Below, piece after piece: positions 49,501 to 60,208 of a DNA stretch of 64,000 nucleotides. The DNA lies in assembly GCA_029213075.1 (NCBI GenBank), contig JARGPO010000089.1:20796-84795 (forward strand), read 5' to 3'. The notes beneath the pieces were generated by a model. That model was not told the origin of the DNA, made no database searches, and saw nothing but the letters and a program-made list of their open reading frames with translations. This DNA is from Legionellaceae bacterium (lineage in GTDB: Bacteria; Pseudomonadota; Gammaproteobacteria; Legionellales; Legionellaceae). A program made the translations under genes and the position numbers. Position 1 is the first letter of the stretch. Each line of letters starts with the position of its first letter.

Positions 49501-52088
49501 TCTCTTTCCTCATCGATAACAACCTCAACTTGATTAGAACTTTCAGTAAACATTTGATAAGCAATGTCTTGTAAATAAAGCAAAATACTTTTAGGCGTCA
49601 AATCAAACATTTCTGCTTTTTGAAGAACATGAGATGACCAGTTATTTAAGAAGTTTTGATAAAACTCTACTCTTGTAGTTGGAAGCTCTTTTAGAGGATC
49701 TTGTTGACTTACAACCTCACACACAATATGCAACATAACCGGCGTTTGCGCCATAGTATACAAATCTTGAAATCGACCATCAGCAAGATTAACACCCACT
49801 GGGTAATACCTTTGTATATAAGTATTTATTTGTGAATGAGTTAACGGTAGAAGAGAATACTCTGACTCAAAGGGAAAATGTACATCTTCTGAAAATCTCA
49901 ACCTTTCACGATAATTTGTTACTTCCAACAACAATTGACTAGAAGCTGAAATCAATATTTTCCAGGAGCCTTTTGCACAGTCTTGATTAAATGCCAAACA
50001 TTCTTCGAGTAAATATCGTTTTGTATACTTAATGCCACATTCATCCAAGCCATCTAAAACAATAACACAACGAAAATGCTTTTTTAGTACCTCAATTTCA
50101 CTACGACCAAACTGTGTTAATAAACACTGCTCTAAAAAGTTATTTGTTGTTTTGTCTTGAACGTGTCTTAATTTAATTAAAATAGGGTAAACATCATCTG
50201 TTTTTTGACAGGATAATAATACTTCTTGAACAAAACGACTGAGAGACGTTGTCTTACCAGATCCTATTGGGCCATGCAGTAGAAAAAACAACTCCATAGG
50301 ATCATTCATAAACTGCAATAATCTATTGGCAAGAGGAATAGAGATGTTCTCCCCCACACCAGCAGGATTTATTTGTAAATCTATATAAGGCTCAGAAATA
50401 GTTCGCTCTATAAACCGTCGTCCATAATTTCTAATTATATTCAAAACATCGATTATAGGTTGACGTTCTGCAACATGCTGCCATTGTTCAATAGATTTTA
50501 TATGTCTAGAATATTCATCATTTATCTCTTCTTGATGACTCCACTTTTCTTCTTGCTCTAACTGCCATTCATTAAATTCTTGGCGTAACTCTTCTGCCTC
50601 TGTATGGCGCTTCCTAAACTCATTCGTCCAGCGCTCTTCAGTCTTAGCTCGCCACTCATCATCTCCCATAGACATATGAACATTTTCATCCATATGCACC
50701 AAGCCCCAATCACAACCAATATCAACTAACTGCCCTATAATACTATTTTTAAGGATGGTGCCATTCATCTTCGCATAAGAAAAATTTCCAGTTAAAGTTA
50801 AATTTGAAATTTCACTTTTTTCAAGAAGTGCATGACTAAAATCACTATTTGTCATTGGATTACCAGATAATTGTATCCCCATCAAACGAGCAGATTTCCA
50901 CACTGTATTTACTAAACTCCCACAAAGGGTTGCTCGTCTAAAGTTTACTTCTGAATAATCACCACCGCTTAAGTCTATATCTATTAAACTATCATCGTGA
51001 CACTCAGCTATGACATTTATTTTTAATTTGTCAGAAAGATATGCATTCAGTGATAATTTTGGATGAGCGGCTTCTCTATCTATAGAATCTAAATATCCTA
51101 TTATTTCTTCAGCACTTACTATGTAATAAACCGACAAATAAGGATTAATAGCTGAGTCTATATCCTCTTGATTTGGAAGCTCCTCTATTTCTCTGTTATC
51201 CATTGATATCGTACTTACAAGCGGCAATGGCGCTTGCAGGGCTGCGTATCCATATTGAGGTAGTGTTGTATGATTACTAAAATGAGTACTCTCTGGTGAT
51301 GATGAATAATAGTGAAAAATAACACTCCCATCAGAAATACTTTGATAATAAAATGCTACTCTTGATCTAGCATATGGCCATTTAACAGGCGCTATATTAG
51401 AGCTCATAAAACCGGATGGTGTATACTTATCTTTAAGCTTTATTTTTTCTGAAGCACGAAAAACAGGTAAATGAGCACTGTGCATTAAATAATCTGCAAA
51501 CTCTATAGGATTTAGAGTAAATGTTATTTTTTGAGATTGCCCCATAGATTTTGCATGTAAACTCAACTGATCTCGAAGCTCAACTTGTAATTTTTTAATT
51601 ACTCTTTCTGCACCATAATATGCAAAGGCTGCAATACTATCTTGCTCGATAATTTCATCTATAAAATTCCCATAGCGCATGGTAACAATATCTGCTACTT
51701 CTTGAAGAATAATACTAAAAAACAACTTATTCTCTTCTAAAGAAGTTTCTTCTTCTGTTTGCGGGGTAATTTTATCATTGCTTGCTCTGGTTACAACCTT
51801 GTAACCACCATTTGCTGCTTGAACAATAACAATACATGCGGCTGCGGTCCCTAAAACAGCTCCAGCGGCGACCAAGCTTCCACCGGCCGTGACCGGAGCG
51901 GCTAGAGTTGCGACTCCAACCGTTGCAACAGCAGCACCAACGAGAGCTGAACCCTGATCTAATTTATGTTGTAAGGCAGACTGCCAATCTGGAGAGTTAG
52001 TTATAGAAGAAAATAAGTCGTCTAACAGTGAATTGACTCTGAACATATAATCACGATTAAATTGATCTTGTCTACTAGAAAATCCCAT
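46551..52088 (-). CDS. Giant pentapeptide-repeat / NACHT NTPase / WD40 protein (NLR-like STAND)
   Basis: A protein of about 1,845 residues. Order (numbered from 52112): a hydrophobic Ala/Gly-rich segment at about 57-100, an uncharacterised region, pentapeptide repeats (about 378-460), a NACHT NTPase with Walker A GPIGSGKTT at 614-622 and Walker B CVIVLDGLDECG at about 682-693, a helical region, a second pentapeptide block (about 1040-1075), then WD40 repeats from about 1130 to 1780 (GTIRIWQIEG, QILRIWDVG, GMVIVWSPQ) and a Ser-rich tail. Start at 52088 (MGFSSRQDQ) is preferred to 52112 because GGGAGGAA precedes it. STAND NTPases of this design sense ligands through the propeller; here it could be an effector, a defence sensor or a signalling switch. 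Confidence 0.85.
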   Translation of the reverse strand: MGFSSRQDQFNRDYMFRVNSLLDDLFSSITNSPDWQSALQHKLDQGSALVGAAVATVGVATLAAPVTAGGSLVAAGAVLGTAAACIVIVQAANGGYKVVTRASNDKITPQTEEETSLEENKLFFSIILQEVADIVTMRYGNFIDEIIEQDSIAAFAYYGAERVIKKLQVELRDQLSLHAKSMGQSQKITFTLNPIEFADYLMHSAHLPVFRASEKIKLKDKYTPSGFMSSNIAPVKWPYARSRVAFYYQSISDGSVIFHYYSSSPESTHFSNHTTLPQYGYAALQAPLPLVSTISMDNREIEELPNQEDIDSAINPYLSVYYIVSAEEIIGYLDSIDREAAHPKLSLNAYLSDKLKINVIAECHDDSLIDIDLSGGDYSEVNFRRATLCGSLVNTVWKSARLMGIQLSGNPMTNSDFSHALLEKSEISNLTLTGNFSYAKMNGTILKNSIIGQLVDIGCDWGLVHMDENVHMSMGDDEWRAKTEERWTNEFRKRHTEAEELRQEFNEWQLEQEEKWSHQEEINDEYSRHIKSIEQWQHVAERQPIIDVLNIIRNYGRRFIERTISEPYIDLQINPAGVGENISIPLANRLLQFMNDPMELFFLLHGPIGSGKTTSLSRFVQEVLLSCQKTDDVYPILIKLRHVQDKTTNNFLEQCLLTQFGRSEIEVLKKHFRCVIVLDGLDECGIKYTKRYLLEECLAFNQDCAKGSWKILISASSQLLLEVTNYRERLRFSEDVHFPFESEYSLLPLTHSQINTYIQRYYPVGVNLADGRFQDLYTMAQTPVMLHIVCEVVSQQDPLKELPTTRVEFYQNFLNNWSSHVLQKAEMFDLTPKSILLYLQDIAYQMFTESSNQVEVVIDEERDPLEIARDSDQNSNQSPSFNYIFDNPLWRKAGTLAPMNVVRDENRQVIIYQVRAPFRLYALATKLVEILRKPPRQRLTGWNYGYLTEPTTVSVFDSLAELVNMDPKKKYLIQSLCGIVSASCTEDGARWSKAASNAITLLVYLGFDFSAELDHSIWRNLNVPKAILRYGKFSGFDISHGNISESKLHGAELVDVKMEGTNVRSAQFFDGMSILHTGRHPEAFAIYPSDKTIIAYSVLKKSGSPEREIILAGMNGAKYPKIPGHQTEITCMAWGVEKSDKEIARLASASVHGTIRIWQIEGVSCREVAILKCSKKKPINSLRWFKNGKLLASGGEDQILRIWDVGLGKCVYSCHLTSSINSVLFGRDKDIILSVEDNGNLRVWALRDIKRGGNHEHSSNFVQPSPVTVQCAAHSVALAVPESHVAVGYANGNIVVFNIEIIDSIDNNPTEINIEMINILHGHSGVVNTIIWNSHCLVSGSDDGMVIVWSPQTGIRTAVYHGDGSPVKKVAWLTGGRQLIAGQNRMLSIYDPDYRLESFKAIQGLTSLITCIAPLEDIIAMGHIDGKVVFLDLSTLPRKTEIFSYSHLGSIEDISWSCDGLYLASIGVDNAIMILDRRSLIMGEPNVFRIENTSKVNRIDWLVDPKSQDAVLVMTLMDGCIHFWMRAQDERTNTWERSSYIAWGTPDNAPMAIATRTIMSEVTGLTSTHFVVSSGENIKIWSITNLADASLILVREHVVPIEYMAWSQDGRYLMTKDIDQNIFVWNPATWKMVWKDPLVSDKKVVIWALSPEGQQWLVVGTVDEIRFFNALSEENSLIKIKTIYSSVDNLAYHLGNIYLGDKKSVDMLNFEIEVDESNPSSSFITRFGHGTCVRGLDLRESRHLSKQAKRFLKHEGAILRDEEEKFSFSKAAFKIMGFNRSSLSVLPQPVQIKSTSERKVHSFYRSDSSLAGESTPSSSSSPKKSSSQSYSPSSEVEELEGNKFL

Positions 52089-52279
52089 TCTTAATTCCTC
52101 CCGAACCACCAACCAATTAGTATAAACTTAGTAAAATCAATACGATAACCGAACCATTAGAATTATTCAAACAATATTTGATCTAATTTTTTGTCATATA
52201 TCTATAGTCTGGACAAAAAAACAGTCAAGATTACGAAATTACCGCCGATATTATTTATAAACATCTATTGGAAATAACT

Positions 52280-52606
52280 ATGAACTCAGATATAAAAATA
52301 AAGAACTCTAAATTTAATATCGGTGATTTAGTAGTACATGATAAACAGGGATATCGAGCTGTTATCGTAGATATTGACCCACTATTTCAGGCATCAAAAC
52401 GCCACAATCCACAAGCAAATAAATATGATTTTGCAAAAAATAATCTATGGTATAGATTGTTGGTTGATAATAGTACTCTAGAAACATACGTCAAGGAGTC
52501 AGCTCTTAGCAAAGATACATGCCCGGTCGCTATTGAAAATCCTAATGTTGATAATTATTTAACGCATGAAGATGGAAAATATCAGGCTGTGCTCAAGCAT
52601 CATTAA
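52280..52606 (+). CDS. hspQ: Heat-shock protein HspQ (hemimethylated-DNA-binding family)
   Basis: A 108-residue YccV/HspQ-family protein. It has KFNIGDLVVHDKQGYRAVIVDIDP, WYRLLVDN, TYVKESAL and a C-terminal THEDGKYQAVLKHH. In E. coli it enhances Lon degradation of substrates. ATG 52280 is chosen over the TTG at 52268. Divergent from the NACHT-WD40 gene. Confidence 0.88.
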   Translation: MNSDIKIKNSKFNIGDLVVHDKQGYRAVIVDIDPLFQASKRHNPQANKYDFAKNNLWYRLLVDNSTLETYVKESALSKDTCPVAIENPNVDNYLTHEDGKYQAVLKHH

Positions 52607-52654
52607 TAAGCCGCCTTCATTAAATACTTATAACTTTAAAAAAGTTGCGAAGCT

Positions 52655-52849
52655 CTAACTGCTTCGCACAAGCAAAACGAGTAACCACACAAATACAATT
52701 AAGATTATGGCTAAAAATCCCATACTCGAGAAACTTTTACTGATATTTTCTCGACTAAAAAGCTCAGGACGCCCTTTAACACCTCGATATAAAATCCAAG
52801 CTATCAGAAGAATGCCGATAAAACCTAAAACTTGATAAAATGTTTGCAT
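52655..52849 (-). CDS. Small membrane protein with two transmembrane segments
   Basis: A 64-residue protein with hydrophobic segments at about 5-23 and 43-62 joined by a basic loop. It belongs to no family I can name. It lies nine bases downstream of the flavin-reductase gene on the same strand, so is likely to be the last gene of that operon. The AGGAGCGAATA before the ATG is a good ribosome-binding site. Confidence 0.65.
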   Translation of the reverse strand: MQTFYQVLGFIGILLIAWILYRGVKGRPELFSRENISKSFSSMGFLAIILIVFVWLLVLLVRSS

Positions 52850-52858
52850 TATTCGCTC

Positions 52859-53551
52859 CTATTCAAAACTAAAGGCATCTGAAAAAATATTTTCAGGAGA
52901 GACCCCATTGGCAGTTAACGCATCGCGCATATCATACATAAAGTCAAAAGGCCCGCTCATAACTATTTGATAATGAAGTAAATCATCACTGTTTTGTTGA
53001 ATTATTTTTGAAATAAAACAATCATCTCTTGATTCAGATAAATCTGATGAATAAGAAAATGTGCTCATAGAACCCTGCCATTCGAGTAATTTTTCATTCA
53101 TATATAAATGACTTTTAGAGCTTACTCGCCAATATAATTTCAACACACGCTCATCACAATCTGCGAACAACTGCTCAAGCATAGCCTTTATAGGCGCAAA
53201 ACCAGAGCCTGCAGCAATAAATATAATCGGCTTAGTTGCATCAATACACGCAACAGAACAATTTCCAAATGGAACTTTTAACCGAACTTCACCTTTGTTT
53301 TTCATATCAGATAATAATTTTTGAGTTTGAGTATTATCGCGACTATGTCGGATATGCAATTCATAGCGCATCGACCCTAATGGCGCATTTGCTATTGAGT
53401 AACTATATACATCGTCATCCGAGATAAGTTGTAAATATTGTCCGGCATAATATGGAACATATTTCTCCGGCTTTAAAACAAACTTTAAAACACTATTTGT
53501 CAACGGTGAAACATATTCAACCGTCGCTTTTAACTCCACCACATCAATCAC
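52859..53551 (-). CDS. fre: NAD(P)H-flavin reductase (Fre/UbiB-type)
   Basis: A 230-residue FNR-fold oxidoreductase. It has the FAD-site [11 protein letters not shown], the NAD-site [15 protein letters not shown] and a terminal [13 protein letters not shown]. Fre reduces free flavins. Next to ubiD (as in E. coli). The GTG at 53551, whose GTGA overlaps the ubiD stop, is preferred over a TTG at 53575; it gives [14 protein letters not shown] and normal length. Confidence 0.88.
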   Translation of the reverse strand: MIDVVELKATVEYVSPLTNSVLKFVLKPEKYVPYYAGQYLQLISDDDVYSYSIANAPLGSMRYELHIRHSRDNTQTQKLLSDMKNKGEVRLKVPFGNCSVACIDATKPIIFIAAGSGFAPIKAMLEQLFADCDERVLKLYWRVSSKSHLYMNEKLLEWQGSMSTFSYSSDLSESRDDCFISKIIQQNSDDLLHYQIVMSGPFDFMYDMRDALTANGVSPENIFSDAFSFE

Positions 53552-55017
53552 AATTTCAAACCAAGCTTTGACCAATAATCATCAACACGGGCCAAGACTT
53601 CTTTATCCATAGTGATTGTTTGACCCCATTCTCGATTAGTCTCACCAGACCATTTGTTGGTTGCATCCATACCCATCTTTGAACCAAGCCCTGAAATAGG
53701 TGATGCAAAATCTAGGTAATCAATAGGAGTATTATCAACCATCACCGTATCCCGCATAGGATCCATTCTAGTCGTCATAGCCCAAACCACATCCGGCCAA
53801 TGTCGAGCATTGATATCGTCGTCGCATACAATTACAAATTTAGTATACATAAATTGACGCAAAAATGACCAAACAGCCATCATCACTCGTTTTGCATGAC
53901 CTGGATATTGTTTTTTTATCGTCACAACAGCTAATCGATATGAACAACCTTCCGGGGGTAAATAAAAATCCACAATTTCCGGAAATTGCTTTTGTAAAAT
54001 AGGTACAAAGACTTCATTTAACGCTACGCCAAGCATAGCTGGCTCATCAGGAGGACGTCCGGTATAAGTACTTAAGTAAATTGGTTTGTCGCGATGCGTA
54101 ATTCTCTCAACTGTAAAAACCGGGAATTCTTGAACTTCATTATAATAACCAGTATGGTCACCAAATGGCCCTTCAGGAGCTTCAACTCCAGGTTCCAAAT
54201 AACCTTCTAACACATATTCGGCATTCGCACTAACATGTAAGTCGGACCCAAGACATTTAACAAGTTCAGAACGTTGCCCTCTCAGTAATCCGGCAAATGC
54301 ATATTCGGATAAAGAATCTGGAACAGGTGTAACCGCCGCAAGCATGGTCGCAGGATCTGCACCAAGCGTTACTGCTACAGGAAATCGCTCACCAGGATGT
54401 TCTTCTTGCCAGGCTAAATAATCCAAAGCACCACCACGATGCGATAGCCAACGCATTATCAGCTGATTTTTATTTAAAACCTGCTGTCGATACACGCCCA
54501 TATTTTCGCGATCTTGTGTTGGACCTTTCGTCGTTACAAGACCCCAAGTAATTAATGGCGCGGCATCTTTTGGCCAACATGTTTGAATAGGTAGTTTGGT
54601 TAGATCAACCTCATCTTTTTCAATAACATTTTTTTGACAAATAGCGCGGTTGACATATTTAGGTGCCATATTTAAGGCTTGTTTCAACAGTGGCAACTTA
54701 GAAAAAGCATCTTTGAACCCACTAGGTGGCTCAGGCTCTTTTAAAGCTGACAGCAAAACCCCAACATCGCGCAAATCTTTTATGGATTCTTTGCCCATGC
54801 CAAGCGCAACACGCTCAGCAGTGCCAAACAAATTAGTAAGAACAGGTATGTCATAGTCTTTAGGATTATTAAAAAGCAGCGCAGGGCCAGATGCTTGTAA
54901 AACTCTATCACTAACTGCCGTCATTTCAAGGTTAGGTGAAACAGGGTAGTCAATTTCTGTTAACAAATCACGCGCTTTTAGCTGCTCAATAAAATCCCGC
55001 AGATCGCCATATTTCAT
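53548..55017 (-). CDS. ubiD: 3-octaprenyl-4-hydroxybenzoate carboxy-lyase UbiD
   Basis: A 489-residue prenylated-FMN decarboxylase of ubiquinone synthesis. Conserved blocks: [40 protein letters not shown] and [18 protein letters not shown]. Complete, with normal length. Starts five bases after the rho stop, same strand. ubiX is not nearby. Confidence 0.96.
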   Translation of the reverse strand: MKYGDLRDFIEQLKARDLLTEIDYPVSPNLEMTAVSDRVLQASGPALLFNNPKDYDIPVLTNLFGTAERVALGMGKESIKDLRDVGVLLSALKEPEPPSGFKDAFSKLPLLKQALNMAPKYVNRAICQKNVIEKDEVDLTKLPIQTCWPKDAAPLITWGLVTTKGPTQDRENMGVYRQQVLNKNQLIMRWLSHRGGALDYLAWQEEHPGERFPVAVTLGADPATMLAAVTPVPDSLSEYAFAGLLRGQRSELVKCLGSDLHVSANAEYVLEGYLEPGVEAPEGPFGDHTGYYNEVQEFPVFTVERITHRDKPIYLSTYTGRPPDEPAMLGVALNEVFVPILQKQFPEIVDFYLPPEGCSYRLAVVTIKKQYPGHAKRVMMAVWSFLRQFMYTKFVIVCDDDINARHWPDVVWAMTTRMDPMRDTVMVDNTPIDYLDFASPISGLGSKMGMDATNKWSGETNREWGQTITMDKEVLARVDDYWSKLGLKL

Positions 55018-55022
55018 AAACT

Positions 55023-56288
55023 TTATTCTTGACGTTTCATTGCATCAAAAAATTCAGCATTTGTTTTATGATTTTTCATGCGTTCAAGGATAAACTCAAT
55101 CGCGTCGCACTCATCCATTGATTGTAATATTTTTCTCAAGATCCAAGTACGTTGCAACTCTTCAGGACTTAATAATAAATCTTCACGACGAGTACCAGAA
55201 CGATTAATGTTAATCGCTGGAAATACCCTGCGCTCAGCAATGCTACGGCTGAGATGGATTTCCATATTACCAGTACCTTTAAATTCTTCGTAAATCACTT
55301 CATCCATCTTCGAGCCTGTATCAACCATTGCTGTTGCAATAATTGTTAGACTACCACCTTCTTCAATATTTCTAGCAGCACCATATAAACGCTTAGGTCG
55401 TTGGAGAGCATTCGCATCTACACCACCTGTTAGGACCTTACCAGATGAAGGAATTACTGTATTGTATGCACGAGCCAAACGAGTAATAGAATCAAGTAAA
55501 ATCACAACATCACGCTTGTGTTCAACCAATCGTTTAGCTTTCTCGATAACCATTTCTGCAACTTGAACGTGACGAGTGGCTGGTTCATCAAATGTACTCG
55601 CAACCACTTCACCCTTAACAGAACGTTGCATCTCTGTTACTTCCTCAGGACGCTCATCAATAAGTAAAACTATTAAGAAGCAATCTGGGTAATTTTTTTC
55701 AATTGAATGTGCAATATTTTGCAACATTAATGTTTTACCAGCCTTAGGAGGTGCAACAATCAGACCACGCTGACCACGACCAAACGGAGCACACAAATCA
55801 ACTACTCTAGCAGTTAAATCTTCGGTACTACCATTTCCTTGTTCCATTACTAATCGCTCAGAAGCAAACAATGGAGTAAGGTTTTCAAATAGTATTTTAC
55901 GTTTTGAATTTTCAGGAGAGTCGTAGTTTATTTGATCTACTTTTAAAAGAGCAAAATAACGCTCACTATCTTTAGGAGGACGAATCTTACCGGAAATAGT
56001 ATCACCAGTACGCAATCCAAAACGTCTAATTTGACTAGGAGAGACGTAAATATCATCTGGTCCCGCTAAATAAGAGCCATCAGATGAACGTAAAAACGCG
56101 AAGCCACCTTCGGCTATGATTTGTACAACCCCATTGCCGTAGATGTCTTCGCCTTTTAAAGCATGTGTTTTCAAAATGGCAAAAATAATATCTTGTTTGC
56201 GCATATGTGAAATATTATCGACGCCCATTTCTTGCGCTATATTGACTAGATCAGCAATAGGTAATTGCTTTAGTTCACTAAGATTCAT
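55023..56288 (-). CDS. rho: Transcription termination factor Rho
   Basis: A 421-residue hexameric RNA helicase. It has an N-terminal helical domain and RNA-binding cold-shock region, Walker [16 protein letters not shown], Walker [17 protein letters not shown], and the Q-loop/R-loop segments [19 protein letters not shown]. The ATG at 56288 ([10 protein letters not shown]) is chosen as in homologues; MRP three codons upstream is also possible. Same strand as ubiD. Confidence 0.97.
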   Translation of the reverse strand: MNLSELKQLPIADLVNIAQEMGVDNISHMRKQDIIFAILKTHALKGEDIYGNGVVQIIAEGGFAFLRSSDGSYLAGPDDIYVSPSQIRRFGLRTGDTISGKIRPPKDSERYFALLKVDQINYDSPENSKRKILFENLTPLFASERLVMEQGNGSTEDLTARVVDLCAPFGRGQRGLIVAPPKAGKTLMLQNIAHSIEKNYPDCFLIVLLIDERPEEVTEMQRSVKGEVVASTFDEPATRHVQVAEMVIEKAKRLVEHKRDVVILLDSITRLARAYNTVIPSSGKVLTGGVDANALQRPKRLYGAARNIEEGGSLTIIATAMVDTGSKMDEVIYEEFKGTGNMEIHLSRSIAERRVFPAININRSGTRREDLLLSPEELQRTWILRKILQSMDECDAIEFILERMKNHKTNAEFFDAMKRQE

Positions 56289-56483
56289 AGGTCTCACTTG
56301 ATTTTTAGTTATAGTAGTAATGATGATTTTTCCAGGAAAGTTGTTCGGAATGAATGGCTGCTAGTATAAGTATAGGCTATTAGTTATAGCGAGCCATACC
56401 GTAAATATAATTTATTGTATCATATCCAAATAAATACAACAAAAAAATACTACCATGTAGGCAGTTTAAAATCTATTGTTTTT

Positions 56484-58490
56484 TTAGTTTTTCAACATTT
56501 TTTTCAACTCCAACATCTCATCTCTAACTTTAGCTGCTTGTTCAAACTCCATATTTTGCGCATATAGTACCATTTTTTTATCTAACGCTGATATTTCTTT
56601 TAACAATTCTGGCTCGGACATAAATCCATATTTTTTTTGAATTGCATTCCTTTTTTTATTTTCAATGTTTTTTGCACTACCGCGGCCAAAGTATGCTCCT
56701 TCCATAATATCATCAACGGCTTTCTTAATTCCAGATGGGGTAATATTATGCTCTTTATTAAAAGAAATTTGCCTCTCTCTTCTTTCAGACGTTAAGTCCA
56801 TAGCCCTTTGCATAGAACCAGTAACTCTATCTGCATATAAGATGGCCCGTCCGCGAATATTTCGTGCCGCACGACCTATTGTTTGAATTAATGAGCGCTC
56901 CGAACGCAAAAATCCTTCTTTATCTGCATCCAAAATAGCAACTAATGAGACCTCTGGCATATCGAGACCTTCTCTCAATAAATTTATCCCAACTAAAACA
57001 TCAAAGACCCCAAGGCGTAGGTCTCTAATAATTTCAACTCTCTCAACTGTATCAATGTCTGAATGTAGATAACGCACTCTTACTCCTGCATCACTTAAAT
57101 AATCAGTCAAATCTTCAGCCATTTTTTTAGTTAAGGTTGTAACTAAAACCCTTTCCTCTAGAGCTACATTAAGATGAATTTCTGATAATAAGTCATCAAC
57201 TTGATTTGTAACCGGACGCACTTCAACCACCGGGTCAATTAAACCGGTTGGTCGAACAATTTGCTCAGCAATATTATCAGCATGCTCTTGCTCATATGGG
57301 CCGGGAGTTGCCGAAACATATATAGTTTGCGGAGATCTATCAATAAACTCATCAAAGTGCATCGGCCGATTATCTAGTGCGGATGGTAATCTAAATCCGT
57401 AGTTCACTAAGTTTTCTTTTCGGGCGCGATCTCCGCGATACATACCACCAATTTGAGGGACAGTTACATGAGACTCATCAATAATTAGTAGTGCATCTTG
57501 TGGTAGATAATCAAATAACGTTGGAGGCGCCTCACCTGGACCTCTTTTTGATAAATAACGAGAGTAATTTTCAATTCCTGAGCAATATCCAAGTTCTAAC
57601 ATCATTTCAATATCAAAGGCCACTCTTTGCTGCAATCTCTGTGCCTCTAGTAATTTCCCTTCAGCTTGAAATTCAGCTAATCTTTCTTGTAGCTCAACCT
57701 TAACTTCATCAACTGTTTCTAAGATTCTTTCTCTAGGAGTTACATAATGGGTTTTTGGGAAAATAGTGACTCGCGGTAACTTGTGAATTATCTCGCCTGT
57801 TAAAGGGTCAAAACAAGAAATATTTTCAACTTCATCATCAAACAACTCGATACGAATAGCTTCTTTTTCTGCATCAGCAGGAAATACATCGATAACCTCA
57901 CCATTAACACGAAATTGGCCACGTGCGATAGATTGACTACTTCTTACATATTGCATATCAACAAGCCGTCTTAATATTTTACGCTGACATATTTGTTCAC
58001 CTCTAGATAAATGTAGTAACATATTGAGATACGAATCAGGATCGCCAAGACCATATATAGCGGAAACACTAGCAATAATAATAGCATCCTTACGCTCAAT
58101 TAAAGCTTTTGTAGCAGACAGTCTCATTTGCTCGATATGCTCATTAATCGAGGCATCCTTTTCGATAAATGTATCAGATGCAGGAACATATGCCTCTGGT
58201 TGATAATAATCATAGTATGACACAAAATATTCAACAGCATTTTTAGGGAAAAAGTTTTTAAACTCGCCATAAAGTTGTGCGGCGAGAGTTTTATTGGGCG
58301 CCATAATTAAGGTGGGTCGCTTGAGCTCTTGAATAACATGAGCTATGGTAAAAGTTTTACCTGAGCCTGTGACACCAAGCAATACTTGCCGGGATAAACC
58401 AGCCTTAAGACCATCAACTATTGATGCTATAGCTTGAGGTTGATCCCCTGCTGGCGAATATTTAGAATGTATTTTAAAAGTATTTTTCAT
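56484..58490 (-). CDS. uvrB: Excinuclease ABC subunit B (UvrB)
   Basis: A 668-residue nucleotide-excision-repair helicase. It has [15 protein letters not shown] (Walker A), the damage-verification beta-hairpin region [12 protein letters not shown], the helicase motif [19 protein letters not shown], and a C-terminal UvrC-binding helix. The ATG at 58490 ([17 protein letters not shown]) leaves 33 bases to the divergent aminotransferase start; an upstream in-frame start would overlap it. Confidence 0.98.
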   Translation of the reverse strand: MKNTFKIHSKYSPAGDQPQAIASIVDGLKAGLSRQVLLGVTGSGKTFTIAHVIQELKRPTLIMAPNKTLAAQLYGEFKNFFPKNAVEYFVSYYDYYQPEAYVPASDTFIEKDASINEHIEQMRLSATKALIERKDAIIIASVSAIYGLGDPDSYLNMLLHLSRGEQICQRKILRRLVDMQYVRSSQSIARGQFRVNGEVIDVFPADAEKEAIRIELFDDEVENISCFDPLTGEIIHKLPRVTIFPKTHYVTPRERILETVDEVKVELQERLAEFQAEGKLLEAQRLQQRVAFDIEMMLELGYCSGIENYSRYLSKRGPGEAPPTLFDYLPQDALLIIDESHVTVPQIGGMYRGDRARKENLVNYGFRLPSALDNRPMHFDEFIDRSPQTIYVSATPGPYEQEHADNIAEQIVRPTGLIDPVVEVRPVTNQVDDLLSEIHLNVALEERVLVTTLTKKMAEDLTDYLSDAGVRVRYLHSDIDTVERVEIIRDLRLGVFDVLVGINLLREGLDMPEVSLVAILDADKEGFLRSERSLIQTIGRAARNIRGRAILYADRVTGSMQRAMDLTSERRERQISFNKEHNITPSGIKKAVDDIMEGAYFGRGSAKNIENKKRNAIQKKYGFMSEPELLKEISALDKKMVLYAQNMEFEQAAKVRDEMLELKKMLKN

Positions 58491-58523
58491 AAACTTAACG
58501 ATAATAGCATTAGGAGCATCATC

Positions 58524-59705
58524 ATGGAAACCAAATTTGCAAAGCGTTTGTTGCAAGTTAAACCATCACCAACCCTAGCAGTTTCAGAAAAAGCTGCTCA
58601 ATTAAGAAGCCAAGGCCGCGACATTATTGGCCTAGGTACTGGAGAACCAGATTTTGATACTCCTAGTCATATCAAAGATGCCGCAATCAAAGCAATTGAA
58701 GATGGCTTTACTAAATATACCCCTGTAGACGGTATTAAAGAGTTAAAAGAAGCAATAATTAATAAGTTTAAAAGCGATAATCAAACTGAATACAAACTTG
58801 ATCAAGTTTTAGTATCTGTCGGAGGCAAACAAAGTTGTTTCAATTTATGTCTTGCGCTATTAAATGAAGGAGATGAAGTTCTAATCCCAGCTCCTTATTG
58901 GGTATCATATCCGGATATGGTCTTAATTGCAGAAGGTACGCCCGTTATAATGCCAACTACCCCGGCTATGAACTATAAAATCACAGCAGATCAACTTGCC
59001 GAGGCTATTACACCGAAAACAAAGATGCTATTTCTAAATAGTCCATCAAATCCTTCAGGAATTTCATACTCTGAACAAGAACTAAAAGATTTAGCTGAGG
59101 TACTCCTACAACATCCACACGTATTAATAGCATCGGATGACATGTATGAGCATATTATCTGGTCACAAAAATTTGTGAATATTTTAATGGTATGCCCAGA
59201 ATTATATGATAGAACCATACTGTTAAATGGAGTATCAAAAGCATATTCAATGACGGGTTGGAGAATAGGTTATGCTGCCGGACCTGCGAGCATTATAAAA
59301 GCTATGAAAAAAATTCAATCACAGTCAACCAGCAACGCTTGTTCAATTGCTCAAAAAGCTGCAGTTGCCGCTCTCAATGGTGGAAAAGAGTCTGTTCTAG
59401 AGATGGTTGAGAGTTTTCATGAACGTCATGATTATGTCGCTTCACGTTTAAAAGCCATGTCTGGTGTTGAAGTTGTCCCATCGGATGGTACTTTTTATAT
59501 TTTCCCAAACATCCTAGATGCAATGAGTAGAAAAGGTTTTGCAAATGACGTTGAGTTCGCAGAAAAATTACTCGACGAAGAAGGACTAGCCATTGTACCT
59601 GGTTCTGCTTTTGGCATAGATGGGTGTATCAGAATTTCATTTGCCGTGAGCATGGATACATTAAAAGATGCGATGGACCGATTAGAAAGATTTATGAGAA
59701 GCTAA
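58524..59705 (+). CDS. aspC: Aspartate aminotransferase (class I, PLP)
   Basis: A 393-residue PLP aminotransferase of the AAT 1-gamma group, with [17 protein letters not shown] and the PLP-lysine motif [17 protein letters not shown]; it should interconvert aspartate and oxaloacetate. ATG 58524 ([17 protein letters not shown]) follows TAGGAG. The subgroup (aatA-like) is not the classical E. coli AspC, so the symbol is functional shorthand. Confidence 0.88.
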   Translation: METKFAKRLLQVKPSPTLAVSEKAAQLRSQGRDIIGLGTGEPDFDTPSHIKDAAIKAIEDGFTKYTPVDGIKELKEAIINKFKSDNQTEYKLDQVLVSVGGKQSCFNLCLALLNEGDEVLIPAPYWVSYPDMVLIAEGTPVIMPTTPAMNYKITADQLAEAITPKTKMLFLNSPSNPSGISYSEQELKDLAEVLLQHPHVLIASDDMYEHIIWSQKFVNILMVCPELYDRTILLNGVSKAYSMTGWRIGYAAGPASIIKAMKKIQSQSTSNACSIAQKAAVAALNGGKESVLEMVESFHERHDYVASRLKAMSGVEVVPSDGTFYIFPNILDAMSRKGFANDVEFAEKLLDEEGLAIVPGSAFGIDGCIRISFAVSMDTLKDAMDRLERFMRS

Positions 59706-59738
59706 TATCAAAATATGGCCATCATAAAACAATAAAGT

Positions 59739-59803
59739 TTATTCCCACAGAAACATTCAACTTGTTAGAAATGTATCTAGAAACACAAATTTTGTGGGAA
59801 TAA
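59739..59803 (+). terminator. 11-bp stem hairpin after aspC
   Basis: TTATTCCCACA (59739-59749) pairs with TGTGGGAATAA (59793-59803) across a 43-base loop, 33 bases after the aspartate aminotransferase stop. Weak because of the loop length and absence of a T-run. Confidence 0.35.
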
Positions 59804-59867
59804 CTTAAGACAAACTAGTAGATTAAAAAAATCATAAATAAATATTAACTTTTTATGCCTAACCCTC

Positions 59868-59896
59868 TTGACCAACCCAAAGAATACATTTAAAAT
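59868..59896 (+). promoter_or_regulatory. Promoter of tRNA-Asn
   Basis: -35 TTGACC (59868-59873), 17-base spacer, -10 TAAAAT (59891-59896), ten bases before the mature 5' end. Confidence 0.65.
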
Positions 59897-59906
59897 CTCG
59901 CTTTAT

Positions 59907-59982
59907 TCCCCGGTAGCTCAGTTGGTAGAGCGGATGACTGTTAATCATTAGGTCGGCGGTTCGAGCCCGTTCCGGGGAGCCA
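59907..59982 (+). tRNA. tRNA-Asn (anticodon GUU)
   Basis: A 76-base tRNA. Acceptor TCCCCGG pairs with CCGGGGA; D arm GCTCAGTTGGTAGAGC; anticodon loop with GTT at 59940-59942; T arm GCGGTTCGAGCCCGT; discriminator G and encoded CCA (59980-59982). The antisense strand reads as a familiar spurious peptide, which is not a gene. Confidence 0.98.
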
Positions 59983-60208
59983 ATCTCACACTGGCTTCTA
60001 GCAAAAACATCAAACCCACCAAATTTATTTTGGTACCAGTCTTGGTACCACATTCGTAATGTAACTAATAGTGGCTCTTCCGTCACAATAGAACAAATCA
60101 CATCTTTTATATGGCACACATATATTGAGTAGATTATGTTATATATCATTCAATATATGTGCGTTTACACAAATTTAACACAACACACCAATGGGCACTT
60201 TTTATACT

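Noticed and set aside
59859..60149. 96-codon minus-strand ORF across tRNA-Asn
   Set aside because: It is the antisense of the tRNA (RARTADLMINSHPLYQLSYR is a well-known false peptide).
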